DNA of 64,000 nucleotides, from NCBI RefSeq assembly GCF_035944375.1, contig NZ_DASZBE010000011.1. One strand, written 5' to 3'. Below the pieces are notes generated by a model. That model did not search any database and had not been told where the DNA came from. It saw only the letters and a program-made list of their open reading frames with translations. The translations under genes and the position numbers were made by a program. Below are positions 52,597 to 61,393 of the stretch, piece by piece (position 1 is the stretch's first letter; the number at the start of each line of letters is the position of its first letter). This DNA is from Allobosea sp035944375 (GTDB taxonomy: Bacteria; Pseudomonadota; Alphaproteobacteria; Rhizobiales; Beijerinckiaceae).

Positions 52597-53531
52597 GCCT
52601 TCTCTTCGACATCGCGCTGGTCGCCGGGCTGATCGCGCTGGCGCTGCATGTCGTCGTCACCCGCGACGGCCGCGGCGCGATCCTCGCCTTCATCGCCTTC
52701 GGCCTGCTGCTCGGCATCGGCTGGGCGCGGCTCGCCTCCGTCGATGTCGCGCTGACCGAGGCCGCGATCGGCGGTGGCCTGACCGGCATGCTCCTGCTGC
52801 GCGCCCACGCCCATCTCGCGCGCGAAATCCCTCCCGAAGCGATGTCCCGGGCCGTACCGCGGAGCTGGCTCGCCCCGGCGATCGCCTGCGGCCTCGTCAC
52901 CCTGGCGCTGGGTGCGGTCGTGCTCGCCTTTCCCCAGCCGGCGCCGAGCCTTGCGCATCAGGCGGTCGCGTCTTTGGAGACGACGGGGCTCGGCAATCCC
53001 GTCACCGCCGTGCTGCTGGCCTATCGCGCCATCGACACGCTGCTGGAGAAAATCGTTCTGATCCTCGCGCTCGTCGGTGTCTGGTCGCTGAGCCGCGACG
53101 CGGCCTGGGGCGGGGCCTCGCAGCTGCGCCCGGCCGTCATCCCGGAGCCGCTGGTCTTTCTGGCGCGGGTGCTGCCGCCCTTCGGCGTGCTGATCGCGGT
53201 CTACCAGGTCTGGGTCGGGGCCGACCTGCCCGGCGGGACCTTCCAGGCCGGCACGATCCTGGCCGCGATGGCGCTGCTCGTCATGCTGGCCGGCCTGCGC
53301 CCCGCGCCGCAAACACAAAGCAAGGCGCTGCGGGTGATGCTGGCGGGCGGGCCGGCGCTGTTCGTGCTGGTCGGCTTCCTCGGCGTCGCGGTCGCGCAGG
53401 GGTTCCTGTCCTATCCCGAAGCCATCGCCAAGCCGCTGATCGTCGGCATCGAGGCCGCGCTGACGCTGTCGATTGCGGGCACGCTCGCCCTGCTCGTCGC
53501 CGGCCCGCCGGACAGGGCGCCCGCACCATGA
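52593..53531 (+). CDS. Fused MbhD (DUF4040) - MbhE - MrpB subunit
   Basis: 312 residues. Residues 1-75 match DUF4040/MbhD (LFDIALVAGLIALALHVVV...DVALTEAAIGGGLTG), residues about 85-150 resemble MbhE, and the C-terminal 130 residues are MrpB/MnhB (PPFGVLIAVYQVWVGADLPGGTFQAGTIL, containing the conserved PGGxFQAG). In canonical Mrp the first two are the C-terminal part of the giant MrpA. Here they are a separate protein, an arrangement as in Mbh-type complexes. Part of the proton path of the complex. Confidence 0.82.
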   Translation: MSLLFDIALVAGLIALALHVVVTRDGRGAILAFIAFGLLLGIGWARLASVDVALTEAAIGGGLTGMLLLRAHAHLAREIPPEAMSRAVPRSWLAPAIACGLVTLALGAVVLAFPQPAPSLAHQAVASLETTGLGNPVTAVLLAYRAIDTLLEKIVLILALVGVWSLSRDAAWGGASQLRPAVIPEPLVFLARVLPPFGVLIAVYQVWVGADLPGGTFQAGTILAAMALLVMLAGLRPAPQTQSKALRVMLAGGPALFVLVGFLGVAVAQGFLSYPEAIAKPLIVGIEAALTLSIAGTLALLVAGPPDRAPAP

Positions 53532-53878
53532 GCGCGCTGGCCCTGACATCGGCGTCGCTGTTTGGCCTGTGCGGCGCCGCGCTCGTCGGCATCGGCCTGT
53601 TTGGCATCGTCAGCCATCCCGATCTGCTGCGCCGGATCATCGGCTTCAACATCCTCGGCGCCGGCATCTTCCTCGTCTTCGGGGCGGTCGCGCGCCGCGG
53701 CGCTGCGATGGGGCTGGGGGGCGATCCGGTGCCGCAGGCCATGGTCATCACCGGCATCGTCGTCGCCTTCGCCGCGACCGCCCTGGCCGTCGCGCTGCTG
53801 CGGCGTCTGGCCTCGCTGACGGGAAGCGCCACCCTCGACGCCGCGACGCCGGCGACGCCGCCGCGGAGCGACGCATGA
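53528..53878 (+). CDS. mrpC: Mrp-type antiporter subunit C (NuoK-like)
   Basis: 116 residues, three transmembrane helices, homologous to NuoK. LIGIGLFGIVSHPDLLRRIIGFNILGAGIFLVFGAVARR and the second-helix region with DPVPQAMVITGIVVAFAATALAVALL are the MrpC signature (D-P-x-P-Q-A-x-V-I-T-G-I-V). The tail is Ala/Pro-rich. Overlaps MrpD by 4 bp. Confidence 0.9.
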   Translation: MSALALTSASLFGLCGAALVGIGLFGIVSHPDLLRRIIGFNILGAGIFLVFGAVARRGAAMGLGGDPVPQAMVITGIVVAFAATALAVALLRRLASLTGSATLDAATPATPPRSDA

Positions 53879-55395
53879 CGCCGGCCTATGCCGCGACGCC
53901 GGGCGGCCTGCTGCTGGTGCTGGCCGTCATGCTGCCGGCGGCCGCCGCACTCGTGATGCTGGTGCTGGGCCCGCGCCACACCCGTCTGGTGGCGCTGATC
54001 GCGCTGGCGCTCGGCCTCGTCGTGGCGCTCGCCACCGGCCTCCAGCTGGTGCGCAGCCAGACCGCCCTCATCTATGTGCTCGGCAACTGGCAGCCGCCGC
54101 TCGGCATCGCGCTGCGCGCCGATGGGCTGTCGGTGATGATGCTGGCGGTTAGCGCCGTCGTCATGGCGGCGACGGGTCTGTTCGCGCGCGAACTCTTCGG
54201 GCTCGACCTCGCAACAGCCGACGGGCGCCTGGCGACGAGTTTCTGGATTCTACTGATGGGGCTGTGGAGCGGGCTCAACCTCGTCTTCGTCTCGCAGGAC
54301 CTGTTCAACCTTTATGTCGCGCTCGAACTCCTGACCTTCGCCGCCGTGCCGCTGGTCTGCCTCGACGGGCGCGGCGAGACCATGGCCGCAGCCCTGCGCT
54401 ACCTGATGTTCGCGCTGCTGGGCTCGATGCTCTATCTGCTCGGCGCCGGCCTGCTCTACGGCGCCTATGGGACGCTCGACATCCGGCTCATCGCGAGCGC
54501 GAGCCACCACGGCCCGGCGATGGCGATCGCGCTGGCGCTGATGATCCCCGGCCTGCTCGCCAAGGCAGCGCTGTTTCCTTTGCATCTGTGGCTGCCGCCG
54601 GCCCATGCCGGGGCGCCGGCTGCTGCCAGCGCGGTTCTCTCGGCGCTGGTGATCAAGGCGCCGGTGTTCCTGATCTTGCGGCTGGTCGCCGACATCGCCC
54701 CGCCGGGCTCGGCCGCCGTCGCGGGGCAGGTGCTGGCGGTGCTCGGCGCGGCCTCGATCCTGTTCTGCAGCGTCATGGCGCTGCGGCAGGAGCGGCTGAA
54801 GCTGATGATCGCCTATTCGACCGTGGCGCAGATCGGCTATCTCTTCATCGTCTTTCCGCTGGCCGGCGTCGGCGACGGAACCGCGCCCTGGGGCACCATC
54901 GCCTGGACCGGCGGGGCGCTGCAGCTCACCTCCCATGCCCTGGCCAAGGCGGCGATGTTCATGGCGGCGGGCATCGTCGCTGAAGCCGTTGGGCATGACC
55001 GCATCCGCGATCTCGGCGGCTTCGGCCGGGTCCTGCCGCTGACCGCCACGACCTTCGGGTTGGCGGGGCTGTCGCTGATGGGCATTCCGCCGAGCGGCGG
55101 CTTCATCGCGAAATGCCTGCTGCTGACGGCCGCCGCCGTCGGCGGGCATCTCTGGCTCGCCCTGACGATCCTCGTGGGCGGGCTGCTCGCCGGCGGCTAT
55201 GTCTTCCGCGTGATGGACCGGGCTCTCGCGACGCCTGTCGAACCGCTGTTGCTGCGCAAGCCGATCCCGCTGCGCCTCGAGATCATTCCGCTGGTTCTTG
55301 CGGTGCTGGCGGTGGCGCTCGGCTTCCTGCCGCTCGAGCCTTTCGGCCTGCTGCAGATCGGCCGGCCCGATAGCGCCCTGGCGGTGTCGCCATGA
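53875..55395 (+). CDS. mrpD: Mrp-type antiporter subunit D (NuoN-like)
   Basis: 506 residues, about 14 transmembrane helices of the proton-pumping Proton_antipo_M family. NLVFVSQDLFNLYVALELLTFAAV carries the conserved Glu in TM5; GLLAKAALFPLHLWLPPAHAGAPAAASAVLSALVIKAP holds the key Lys in TM7 and the H-P-x-x-x-H-like loop; ALAKAAMFMAAG contains another Lys. Start at ATG 53875 by overlap with MrpC. It is a proton channel module of the antiporter. Confidence 0.9.
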   Translation: MTPAYAATPGGLLLVLAVMLPAAAALVMLVLGPRHTRLVALIALALGLVVALATGLQLVRSQTALIYVLGNWQPPLGIALRADGLSVMMLAVSAVVMAATGLFARELFGLDLATADGRLATSFWILLMGLWSGLNLVFVSQDLFNLYVALELLTFAAVPLVCLDGRGETMAAALRYLMFALLGSMLYLLGAGLLYGAYGTLDIRLIASASHHGPAMAIALALMIPGLLAKAALFPLHLWLPPAHAGAPAAASAVLSALVIKAPVFLILRLVADIAPPGSAAVAGQVLAVLGAASILFCSVMALRQERLKLMIAYSTVAQIGYLFIVFPLAGVGDGTAPWGTIAWTGGALQLTSHALAKAAMFMAAGIVAEAVGHDRIRDLGGFGRVLPLTATTFGLAGLSLMGIPPSGGFIAKCLLLTAAAVGGHLWLALTILVGGLLAGGYVFRVMDRALATPVEPLLLRKPIPLRLEIIPLVLAVLAVALGFLPLEPFGLLQIGRPDSALAVSP

Positions 55396-57035
55396 GTTTC
55401 GCAACCAGCGCCGCCGGCCTGCTGCTGGTTGCAGCGCTCCTCGCGCCGCTGGCGCTGGCGACCGCCTGCCTGTCGCGCGCCGTCCGGGCCCGCGTGCCGG
55501 GGCTGCTCTGGCTCGCGCCCCTGCCGGCGCTGCTGGCGGCGGGGCTCCTGCCGACCGGCACAGCCATCGCCTTCCCCGTGCCGTTCCGGATGGCGCTGGC
55601 GCTCGACCAACCCGGCGCGATCCTGCTTGGCGGGGCGGCACTGCTCTGGAGCGCGGCGGGGGCCTATGCCGCCTCCTATCTGCGCGGCAAGCCCGGGCTG
55701 ACGGGGTTCTGCGTCTGGTGGCTGCTGACGCTGGCGGGCAGCCTCGGCGTCCTCATCGTCGCCGACATTGCCGGCTTCTACCTGCTGTTCACACTGGCGA
55801 GCCTCTCGGCCTATGGGCTGGTCGCGCATGAGCAGACCGCCGCGGCCAGGCGGGCCGGCCTCGTCTACATGGTGCTGGCGCTGCTGGGCGAGGCCTTCCT
55901 GCTCTTCGCCTTCGTCATGCTCGCGGCCGGACAGCCCGATCCCAACCCGCTGATCCGCGACGCGGTGGCGGCGCTACCGGGCTCGCCGATGCGCGACGGA
56001 ATCATCGCGCTGCTGATGCTGGGCTTCGCCCTCAAGATGGGGCTGATCCCGCTGCATGTCTGGCTGCCGCTCGCCCATCCGGCCGCGCCGATGCCGGCCT
56101 CGGCGGTGCTCAGCGGCGTGCTGGTCAAGGCCGGCGTGATCGGGTTGATCCGCTTCCTGCCGTTCGAAGCCCCGCTGCCGGCCTGGGGCGCGGTGCTCGC
56201 CATAGCAGGCATCCTGACGGCCTATGGCGGCGCGGCGCTCGGCGTGGCGCAGCGGCGCCCCAAGACGATTCTGGCCTATTCCACCGTCAGCCAGATGGGC
56301 CTCGTCGCTGCCATCCTCGGCGCGGGGCTGGCGGTGGGCGATGCGTCAGCGCCGGGTCTGGCTGCCTATTACGGCCTGCATCACACGCTGGTGAAAGGCG
56401 GACTGTTCCTCGCCGTCGGCGTCGCCTTCGCCTCGGGCGGGTCGCGCCGGTGGCCCCTGCTGCTGCTGGCGGCGCTTCTGGCGCTCAGCCTCGCCGGCCT
56501 GCCTTTGACCAGCGGCGCGCTCGCCAAGCTCGCGGTCAAGCCGATGCTGGGTTACGGCCTGCTCAGCATCGCGGTCTCGCTCGCGGCGGCCGGCAGCACG
56601 ATGCTGATGCTTCATTTCATCGCCGTCATGGTCAGCGAGACGGCGGACAATCCGCCATCGAGCGCCCCGCCGGGCGAAACCCTGCCGTGGCTCGCCACCG
56701 CCGCCGCATCGCTCCTCATCCCCTGGTGGCTTTATCCCGCCCTGTCGGGCGGCGCGCTCGCCAGCGCCTGGAGCCTCCCTTCACTCTGGAAGCTCGTCTG
56801 GCCGATGATGCTGGGCGTCGTGGTCTTCATCGCCGCGAAACGCTTCGCCGGGCTGGCCGGCCGCGTGCCGGAGGGCGACATTCTGGTGCTGGCGGAGCGG
56901 CAGGCCCCGCGTCTCGCCCGCCTGCCGGCCGCGATCGAACGGCTCGACGGGCAACTGCGGCTCTGGCCCGCGGCCGGGATCGTGCTGCTGGCACTCGTCA
57001 TCTGGCTTGGCGGCGGCTTCCTGATGGCGGCATGA
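55392..57035 (+). CDS. Second NuoL/MrpD-like proton-antiporter subunit
   Basis: 547 residues, 14 or more transmembrane helices of the same Proton_antipo_M family. TLASLSAYGLVAHEQTA replaces the usual Glu-containing helix; ALKMGLIPLHVWLPLAHPAAPMPASAVLSGVLVKAGVIG has the conserved Lys and Pro motif; HHTLVKGGLFLAVGVAF carries the TM Lys. It does not have the fused C-terminal domains of MrpA, so it probably takes the place of the N-terminal half of MrpA. Overlaps mrpD by 4 bp. Last gene before the SLC13 transporter (49 bp gap). Confidence 0.85.
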   Translation: MSFATSAAGLLLVAALLAPLALATACLSRAVRARVPGLLWLAPLPALLAAGLLPTGTAIAFPVPFRMALALDQPGAILLGGAALLWSAAGAYAASYLRGKPGLTGFCVWWLLTLAGSLGVLIVADIAGFYLLFTLASLSAYGLVAHEQTAAARRAGLVYMVLALLGEAFLLFAFVMLAAGQPDPNPLIRDAVAALPGSPMRDGIIALLMLGFALKMGLIPLHVWLPLAHPAAPMPASAVLSGVLVKAGVIGLIRFLPFEAPLPAWGAVLAIAGILTAYGGAALGVAQRRPKTILAYSTVSQMGLVAAILGAGLAVGDASAPGLAAYYGLHHTLVKGGLFLAVGVAFASGGSRRWPLLLLAALLALSLAGLPLTSGALAKLAVKPMLGYGLLSIAVSLAAAGSTMLMLHFIAVMVSETADNPPSSAPPGETLPWLATAAASLLIPWWLYPALSGGALASAWSLPSLWKLVWPMMLGVVVFIAAKRFAGLAGRVPEGDILVLAERQAPRLARLPAAIERLDGQLRLWPAAGIVLLALVIWLGGGFLMAA

Positions 57036-57084
57036 TGATGACTGGCAGCCCGGAATCCCGCATCAAAGCCCTGGACGCGCTTCC

Positions 57085-58899
57085 GTGAACGCGATCGAAA
57101 GCACAGCCCTCGTCGTCGCGGTGACGATCGCGTTCTTCGCCTGGAACCGGCTGCCGGTGGTGGTGGTCGCGATCGGGGCGGCGCTGTCGCTCTGGGCGCT
57201 CGGAGTCGTCACGCTTGAACAGGCGCTGGCCGGCTTCGGCGACCGCGCGGTGATGTTCGTCGCAAGCCTGTTCATCGTCAGCGCGGCGCTGGACAAGACC
57301 GGCGTCACCGCCTGGGCCGGGCAGATCCTGATCGCGAAGGCCGGCGAGAGCAAGAACCGCCTGCTCGTCATCATCATGGCCGCCGCCGGCGCGCTCACCG
57401 CGCTGATCAGCGGCGGCGGCGCGGTCGCGGCGCTGATGCCGGTCGTGGTGCTCGCGGCGATCCGGCTGCGGCAATCGCCGACGCTGCTCTTGATGCCGCT
57501 GGCCTTCTCGGCCCATGCCGGCGCCAACATTCTATTGACCGGCGCGCCCAAGAACATCCTCGTCTCCGAGGCGCTGGAGGACAACGGCCTGCCCGGCTTC
57601 GGCTTCGCCGAGTTCGCGCTCGTCGGCCTGCCGCTGCTGGCGGGCACGATGCTGATCATCCTGCTGCTGGGCAAGCGCCTGCTGCCAGCGCAGGGCCATG
57701 CGAGGCTGCCGGCCGATTTCAGCCGGCACGCCCAGACGCTGGTCGAGCATTACGGATTGACCGACGGGTTCTTTCATCTGCGCGTGCGGGCGAGCTCCGA
57801 CCTGATCGGCAAGCTCCCCGCCGCGCTGGCCCTGTCGCAGCAGCAGGGCGTGATCGAACTCGTCAGCGTTCAGGCCGGAGCATCCGGCATCGCGCGCGGA
57901 GACCAGCCGATCCGCGAGGGCGACTACCTCTTGGTCAAGGGCGAGGCGGGTGCGGTCGCGCGGCTCTGCGCCGCCTCGCATCTCGCCCCGCGCGACGACA
58001 CTGACGATGGCGATGCGGCCGGCGCGCTGCTCAACCGCAGCACGGGGCTGGCCGAGGTGGTGATCCCGCCGCGCTCGGCCTTCATCGGCAAGGCGGTGCA
58101 TCCCGGCATGACGACCGAAGGCGGCGACCTGATCGTGCTCGCGGTCCAGCGCGGCGGCGTCGATCTCGATCCGGCGGACCCGCTTCTGCGGGCCGGCGAC
58201 ACGGTGCTGCTCAAGGGCAGCTGGAAGGCGCTCGACCTGCGGCTGGCGGATGCCGACGTGCTCGTCGTCAATTCACCCGATCTCGTCCGCCGCCAGGCCG
58301 TGCCGATGGGGGCGGGCGCCGGCGTCGCGCTGGCTGCGCTCGGCGCGCTGGTCCTGCTGCTGGCGACGGGCTTCGTGCCGCCGGCGGTCGCTGCAATGCT
58401 CTGCGCGCTGGCGCTGATCGGCGCCGGCATCCTCACGGTCGAGGAGGCCTATCGCGCCATTCACTGGACCACGATCATCCTGATCGGCGCGATGATGCCG
58501 CTCTCGATCGCGATGGTGCAGTCGGGCGCGGCCGATCTCGTCGCGCGCCAGCTCGTGGCGCTGACCGGCGGCGGCGGGCCGACGGTTTTCCTCGCCGGCC
58601 TCTTCCTGCTCACCGCCTGCCTCGGCCAGATCATGAGCAACACCGCCACCACCATGCTGGTGATCCCGATCGCGATGGCGGCCGCCGCCAGCATGGGCGT
58701 CTCGCCCCGCCCGATCCTGATGAGCCTGTGCATCGCGGGCTCGGCCTCCTTCATGACGCCGATCGCGACATCGACAAATTTGATGGTGATGGGGCCGGGC
58801 GGCTACGCCTTCGGCGATTACTGGAAGCTCGGCCTGCCGCTGATGATCTGGTTCTTCGTCATGGCGGTGTTCTACGTGCCGCTGATCTGGCGGTTCTGA
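57085..58899 (+). CDS. SLC13/DASS-type transporter with RCK_C domains (paralogue of 31768-33609)
   Basis: 604 residues from GTG 57085. Same architecture as the other copy: N-terminal helices, two RCK_C domains in the middle (about 225-395; RVRASSDLIGKL and LAEVVIPPRSAFIGKAV), then helices with SNTATTMLVIPIAMAAAA and ATSTNLMVMGPGGYAFGDYWKLGLP. Likely a Na+/anion (sulfate or dicarboxylate) symporter gated by a ligand or ion. Directly follows the Mrp-like genes, so it could use the sodium gradient that the antiporter builds. Confidence 0.87.
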   Translation: MNAIESTALVVAVTIAFFAWNRLPVVVVAIGAALSLWALGVVTLEQALAGFGDRAVMFVASLFIVSAALDKTGVTAWAGQILIAKAGESKNRLLVIIMAAAGALTALISGGGAVAALMPVVVLAAIRLRQSPTLLLMPLAFSAHAGANILLTGAPKNILVSEALEDNGLPGFGFAEFALVGLPLLAGTMLIILLLGKRLLPAQGHARLPADFSRHAQTLVEHYGLTDGFFHLRVRASSDLIGKLPAALALSQQQGVIELVSVQAGASGIARGDQPIREGDYLLVKGEAGAVARLCAASHLAPRDDTDDGDAAGALLNRSTGLAEVVIPPRSAFIGKAVHPGMTTEGGDLIVLAVQRGGVDLDPADPLLRAGDTVLLKGSWKALDLRLADADVLVVNSPDLVRRQAVPMGAGAGVALAALGALVLLLATGFVPPAVAAMLCALALIGAGILTVEEAYRAIHWTTIILIGAMMPLSIAMVQSGAADLVARQLVALTGGGGPTVFLAGLFLLTACLGQIMSNTATTMLVIPIAMAAAASMGVSPRPILMSLCIAGSASFMTPIATSTNLMVMGPGGYAFGDYWKLGLPLMIWFFVMAVFYVPLIWRF

Positions 58900-58923
58900 C
58901 GGCGGCTTCCGTTCCGACGAACG

Positions 58924-60411
58924 CTACTCCACAGCCTTCTCCACGGCGGCGTTCCCTCGCGCTCCCAACCGCTCGTCGATCCGGCCGAGCAGATAGGGGT
59001 AGAACGGGTTCGACGACATGCGCAGCAGCGCGTCGAGATTGACGATCAGCGTTCCGCGCTCGCCGCGCGCCGCCACCGAGCCGAGCTGGATGCCGAAATC
59101 GTCCGCCGGATCGGGTGTCATGCCGTAGAGCCCGTCGGTCAACGGGAAGGGCAGGGCGACATGCGAGAGCGAAAACACGTCGCGCGGGAAGGAAAGGCCG
59201 AGCGGCCGTTCCCTCTCCTCGCTGGCGCCGGCCTCCGTCACGCGCTCGACGACCTCGCTCGCATCCAGGCTCGCATTGGTGATGACCGAGAGCCGGAAAT
59301 TCCGCGGCGCCGGCGGCAGCATGCGGTCGAGCAGGGTGTCGGCGGACGTGTTCAGCAGCGGACCGAACTTGGCGTTGCGGTTGAGGTCGAACAGCACGAG
59401 CTCGCTGCCATTGGCCGGCAGATGGGCATAGAGCGAGGTGATGATCGCGCGCGTCGAGACGGTGAAGTCCATCACCGACTGGAAGGTGATCAGCGGCGGC
59501 AGATCCTTCAGCCGGCCTTCCCGCGACTGCCTGAGGATCTTCTGCTGCAGCGCCGCCGTCAGCAGATGGGACTGGCGCGCGCCATTGACCGGAAAGGAGT
59601 TGTACTTGAACGGGTTGAACTCGGGCAGGACGCTGAGCCAGGCCGCCTTGGCGAAGGCCGGCAGGATCGCGGGCAGGGCGGCGAGCCCCGCGAAGCGGGC
59701 AAAGGCGGTGATCCCGACCATCGGCGAGATCAGCACGAGGCGCTCCGCCCGCGGCAGCTTGGTATCCTCCAGCGCCTCGAGCGCGTGCATCAAAGCGAGC
59801 GCGCCGCCATTGGAGAAGCCGACCAGATGCAGCGGCCCATTCGGGCCTGCGAGGCGGCGAGCCTCGCGCACCGCCAGCCGTGTCGCCGCCAGCCAGTCCT
59901 GCCACTCGATCTCGGTCAACCCCGCCGGGACGGTGCCGTGGCCGGGCAGGCGAGGGGCGACAGTGACGAAGCCGCGCTCGCGATACTGCCGCGCGACATG
60001 GCGCAGGCTGTAGGGGGAATCCGTCAGCCCGTGCAGGAAGACGGCCGCACCTTTCGGCGGTCCGTCCGGCTGCAGCACATAGGAGCGGTTCCAGTCCTGC
60101 GCGAAGCGGGCCGGGTAGATCGGGCTGCCGTCGAAATAGCGGTTCACCGGCACGCGATCGTCGGCATCGAGCTTCTGCGTCACCTCGCGGCGGATCGCGG
60201 CGAAGGCCGCCTCCTCGGCGGCGAGATAGGCGCGCCAGTCGCCACGGTCGAGCTCGGCGACCGAAAGCTCGGTGGGGATGTAGGTGTGCCAGGGTTCGAG
60301 CGGGGCGCCGCGCTCGGAATCATAAATCCTGAGGGTGATCAGGGCGACCGCGACGACTGCCAGAACAGCGACGGTTCGTTTAAGGAGCCGACCAAACCAG
60401 CGAACCGCCAT
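58924..60411 (-). CDS. Membrane-anchored alpha/beta hydrolase (serine aminopeptidase S33-like)
   Basis: 495 residues from ATG 60411; a GTG at 60414 is directly upstream. One N-terminal helix (TVAVLAVVAVALITLRIY) anchors it with the domain in the periplasm. Catalytic features: oxyanion FLHGLTDSPYS, nucleophile GFSNGG (Ser200), PGHG motif; His is late (SLSHVALPF or a similar site). Hydrolase_4 family, acting on esters or lipids. Convergent with the SLC13 gene (24 bp gap). Confidence 0.82.
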   Translation of the reverse strand: MAVRWFGRLLKRTVAVLAVVAVALITLRIYDSERGAPLEPWHTYIPTELSVAELDRGDWRAYLAAEEAAFAAIRREVTQKLDADDRVPVNRYFDGSPIYPARFAQDWNRSYVLQPDGPPKGAAVFLHGLTDSPYSLRHVARQYRERGFVTVAPRLPGHGTVPAGLTEIEWQDWLAATRLAVREARRLAGPNGPLHLVGFSNGGALALMHALEALEDTKLPRAERLVLISPMVGITAFARFAGLAALPAILPAFAKAAWLSVLPEFNPFKYNSFPVNGARQSHLLTAALQQKILRQSREGRLKDLPPLITFQSVMDFTVSTRAIITSLYAHLPANGSELVLFDLNRNAKFGPLLNTSADTLLDRMLPPAPRNFRLSVITNASLDASEVVERVTEAGASEERERPLGLSFPRDVFSLSHVALPFPLTDGLYGMTPDPADDFGIQLGSVAARGERGTLIVNLDALLRMSSNPFYPYLLGRIDERLGARGNAAVEKAVE

Positions 60412-60414
60412 CAC

Positions 60415-60793
60415 CGTGTCTTACCCTGCTGGCGTCGCGGACGAATCCCGCTGATCGACACTCGACATCTTGGCCCAATTGGCTGCAACTCGCCATCGGC
60501 CTGGCTGCAGAAAGTGCCGCTTGGGAATGCCAAGGGTCCATCGTTCGTCGCGCTCATGTTCGGTCGATCCCTTGTCACACCACGCTATGGGACACGCCCG
60601 CTTCCGGCTGAAGCGCGTTCGGCAGCTTCGCGCCGTGCCGAAAGATGAGGCGGGACACTGCCGATAATCGGCGCAGGTCGCTTCGCTCGCGAGCCGCGTG
60701 AGTGCTTGTGCGCGGCAGGGCCTTCCTATAACCGAAACGCGGATGGGGCCTGCTTGCAGAACAAGGCGCCGCACGGGAACTGGGAGCACCATT
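60415..60793. other. Intergenic region upstream of TRAP genes
   Basis: A 379-bp divergent gap between the hydrolase and the TRAP permease. Two GGGACAC motifs (about 60588 and 60652) occur but are far apart. Apart from the promoter listed at 60706-60732 I see no gene or RNA structure. Confidence 0.4.
60706..60732 (+). promoter_or_regulatory. Candidate promoter of the TRAP operon
   Basis: TTGTGC at 60706-60711 and TATAAC at 60727-60732, with a 15-bp spacer (16 if the -35 is read one base earlier). The -10 is a good match to the consensus. About 60 bp before the dctQ-like start. Confidence 0.4.
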
Positions 60794-61393
60794 GTGAAGG
60801 GACTACTCCGGATCAGCAGTGTCATCGACGCCGTCAACACGCAGATCGGCAAGAAGATCGCCTGGTTAATTCTGGTCGCCGTGCTGGTGGCCGCCATCAA
60901 TGCGATCATCCGCAAGGTCTTCAACATGTCGTCAAACGCCTGGCTCGAGCTGCAGTGGATGCTGTTCGGCGCGGTCTTCCTGATGTGTGCGCCGTGGACG
61001 CTGAAGGTCAAGGAGCATATCCGGATCGACATCGTGAACAGCCTGCTGCCCAAGTCCGTGCAGCGCTGGATCGACCTCGTCGGCCACACGCTGTTCCTGA
61101 TGCCGTTCTGCTTCCTGATGATCTACCATTCCTGGCCGTTCTTCACCCGTTCCTACGCGATCAACGAGCAGTCGCTCTCGGCCGGTGGCCTGGCGCAATG
61201 GCCGGCCAAGGGGCTCGTCGTCATCGGCTTCGTGCTGTTGGCGATCCAGGGCGTCTCCGAGATCATCAAGCAGGTCGCGATCATGCGCGGCCACCTCGAG
61301 GATGACGAGACGTTGCGCGGGCATGCCGCCGCGGCGGAAGCCGAGGCTCATCGCCTGCTCGAACAGGCCAAGCAGCAGGGGGTGGCTTCGTGA
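60794..61393 (+). CDS. TRAP transporter small permease (DctQ-type)
   Basis: 199 residues from GTG 60794 with GGGAG upstream. Four transmembrane helices; the ELQWMLFGAVFLMCAPWTLKVKEHIRIDIV segment is the DctQ hallmark (E-x-Q-W-x-x-F...A..L...HIRIDI). C-terminal 30 residues are charged (GHAAAAEAEAHRLLEQAKQQ). Partner of the DctM protein next, with which it overlaps by 4 bp. Energised by Na+ or H+. Confidence 0.9.
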   Translation: MKGLLRISSVIDAVNTQIGKKIAWLILVAVLVAAINAIIRKVFNMSSNAWLELQWMLFGAVFLMCAPWTLKVKEHIRIDIVNSLLPKSVQRWIDLVGHTLFLMPFCFLMIYHSWPFFTRSYAINEQSLSAGGLAQWPAKGLVVIGFVLLAIQGVSEIIKQVAIMRGHLEDDETLRGHAAAAEAEAHRLLEQAKQQGVAS

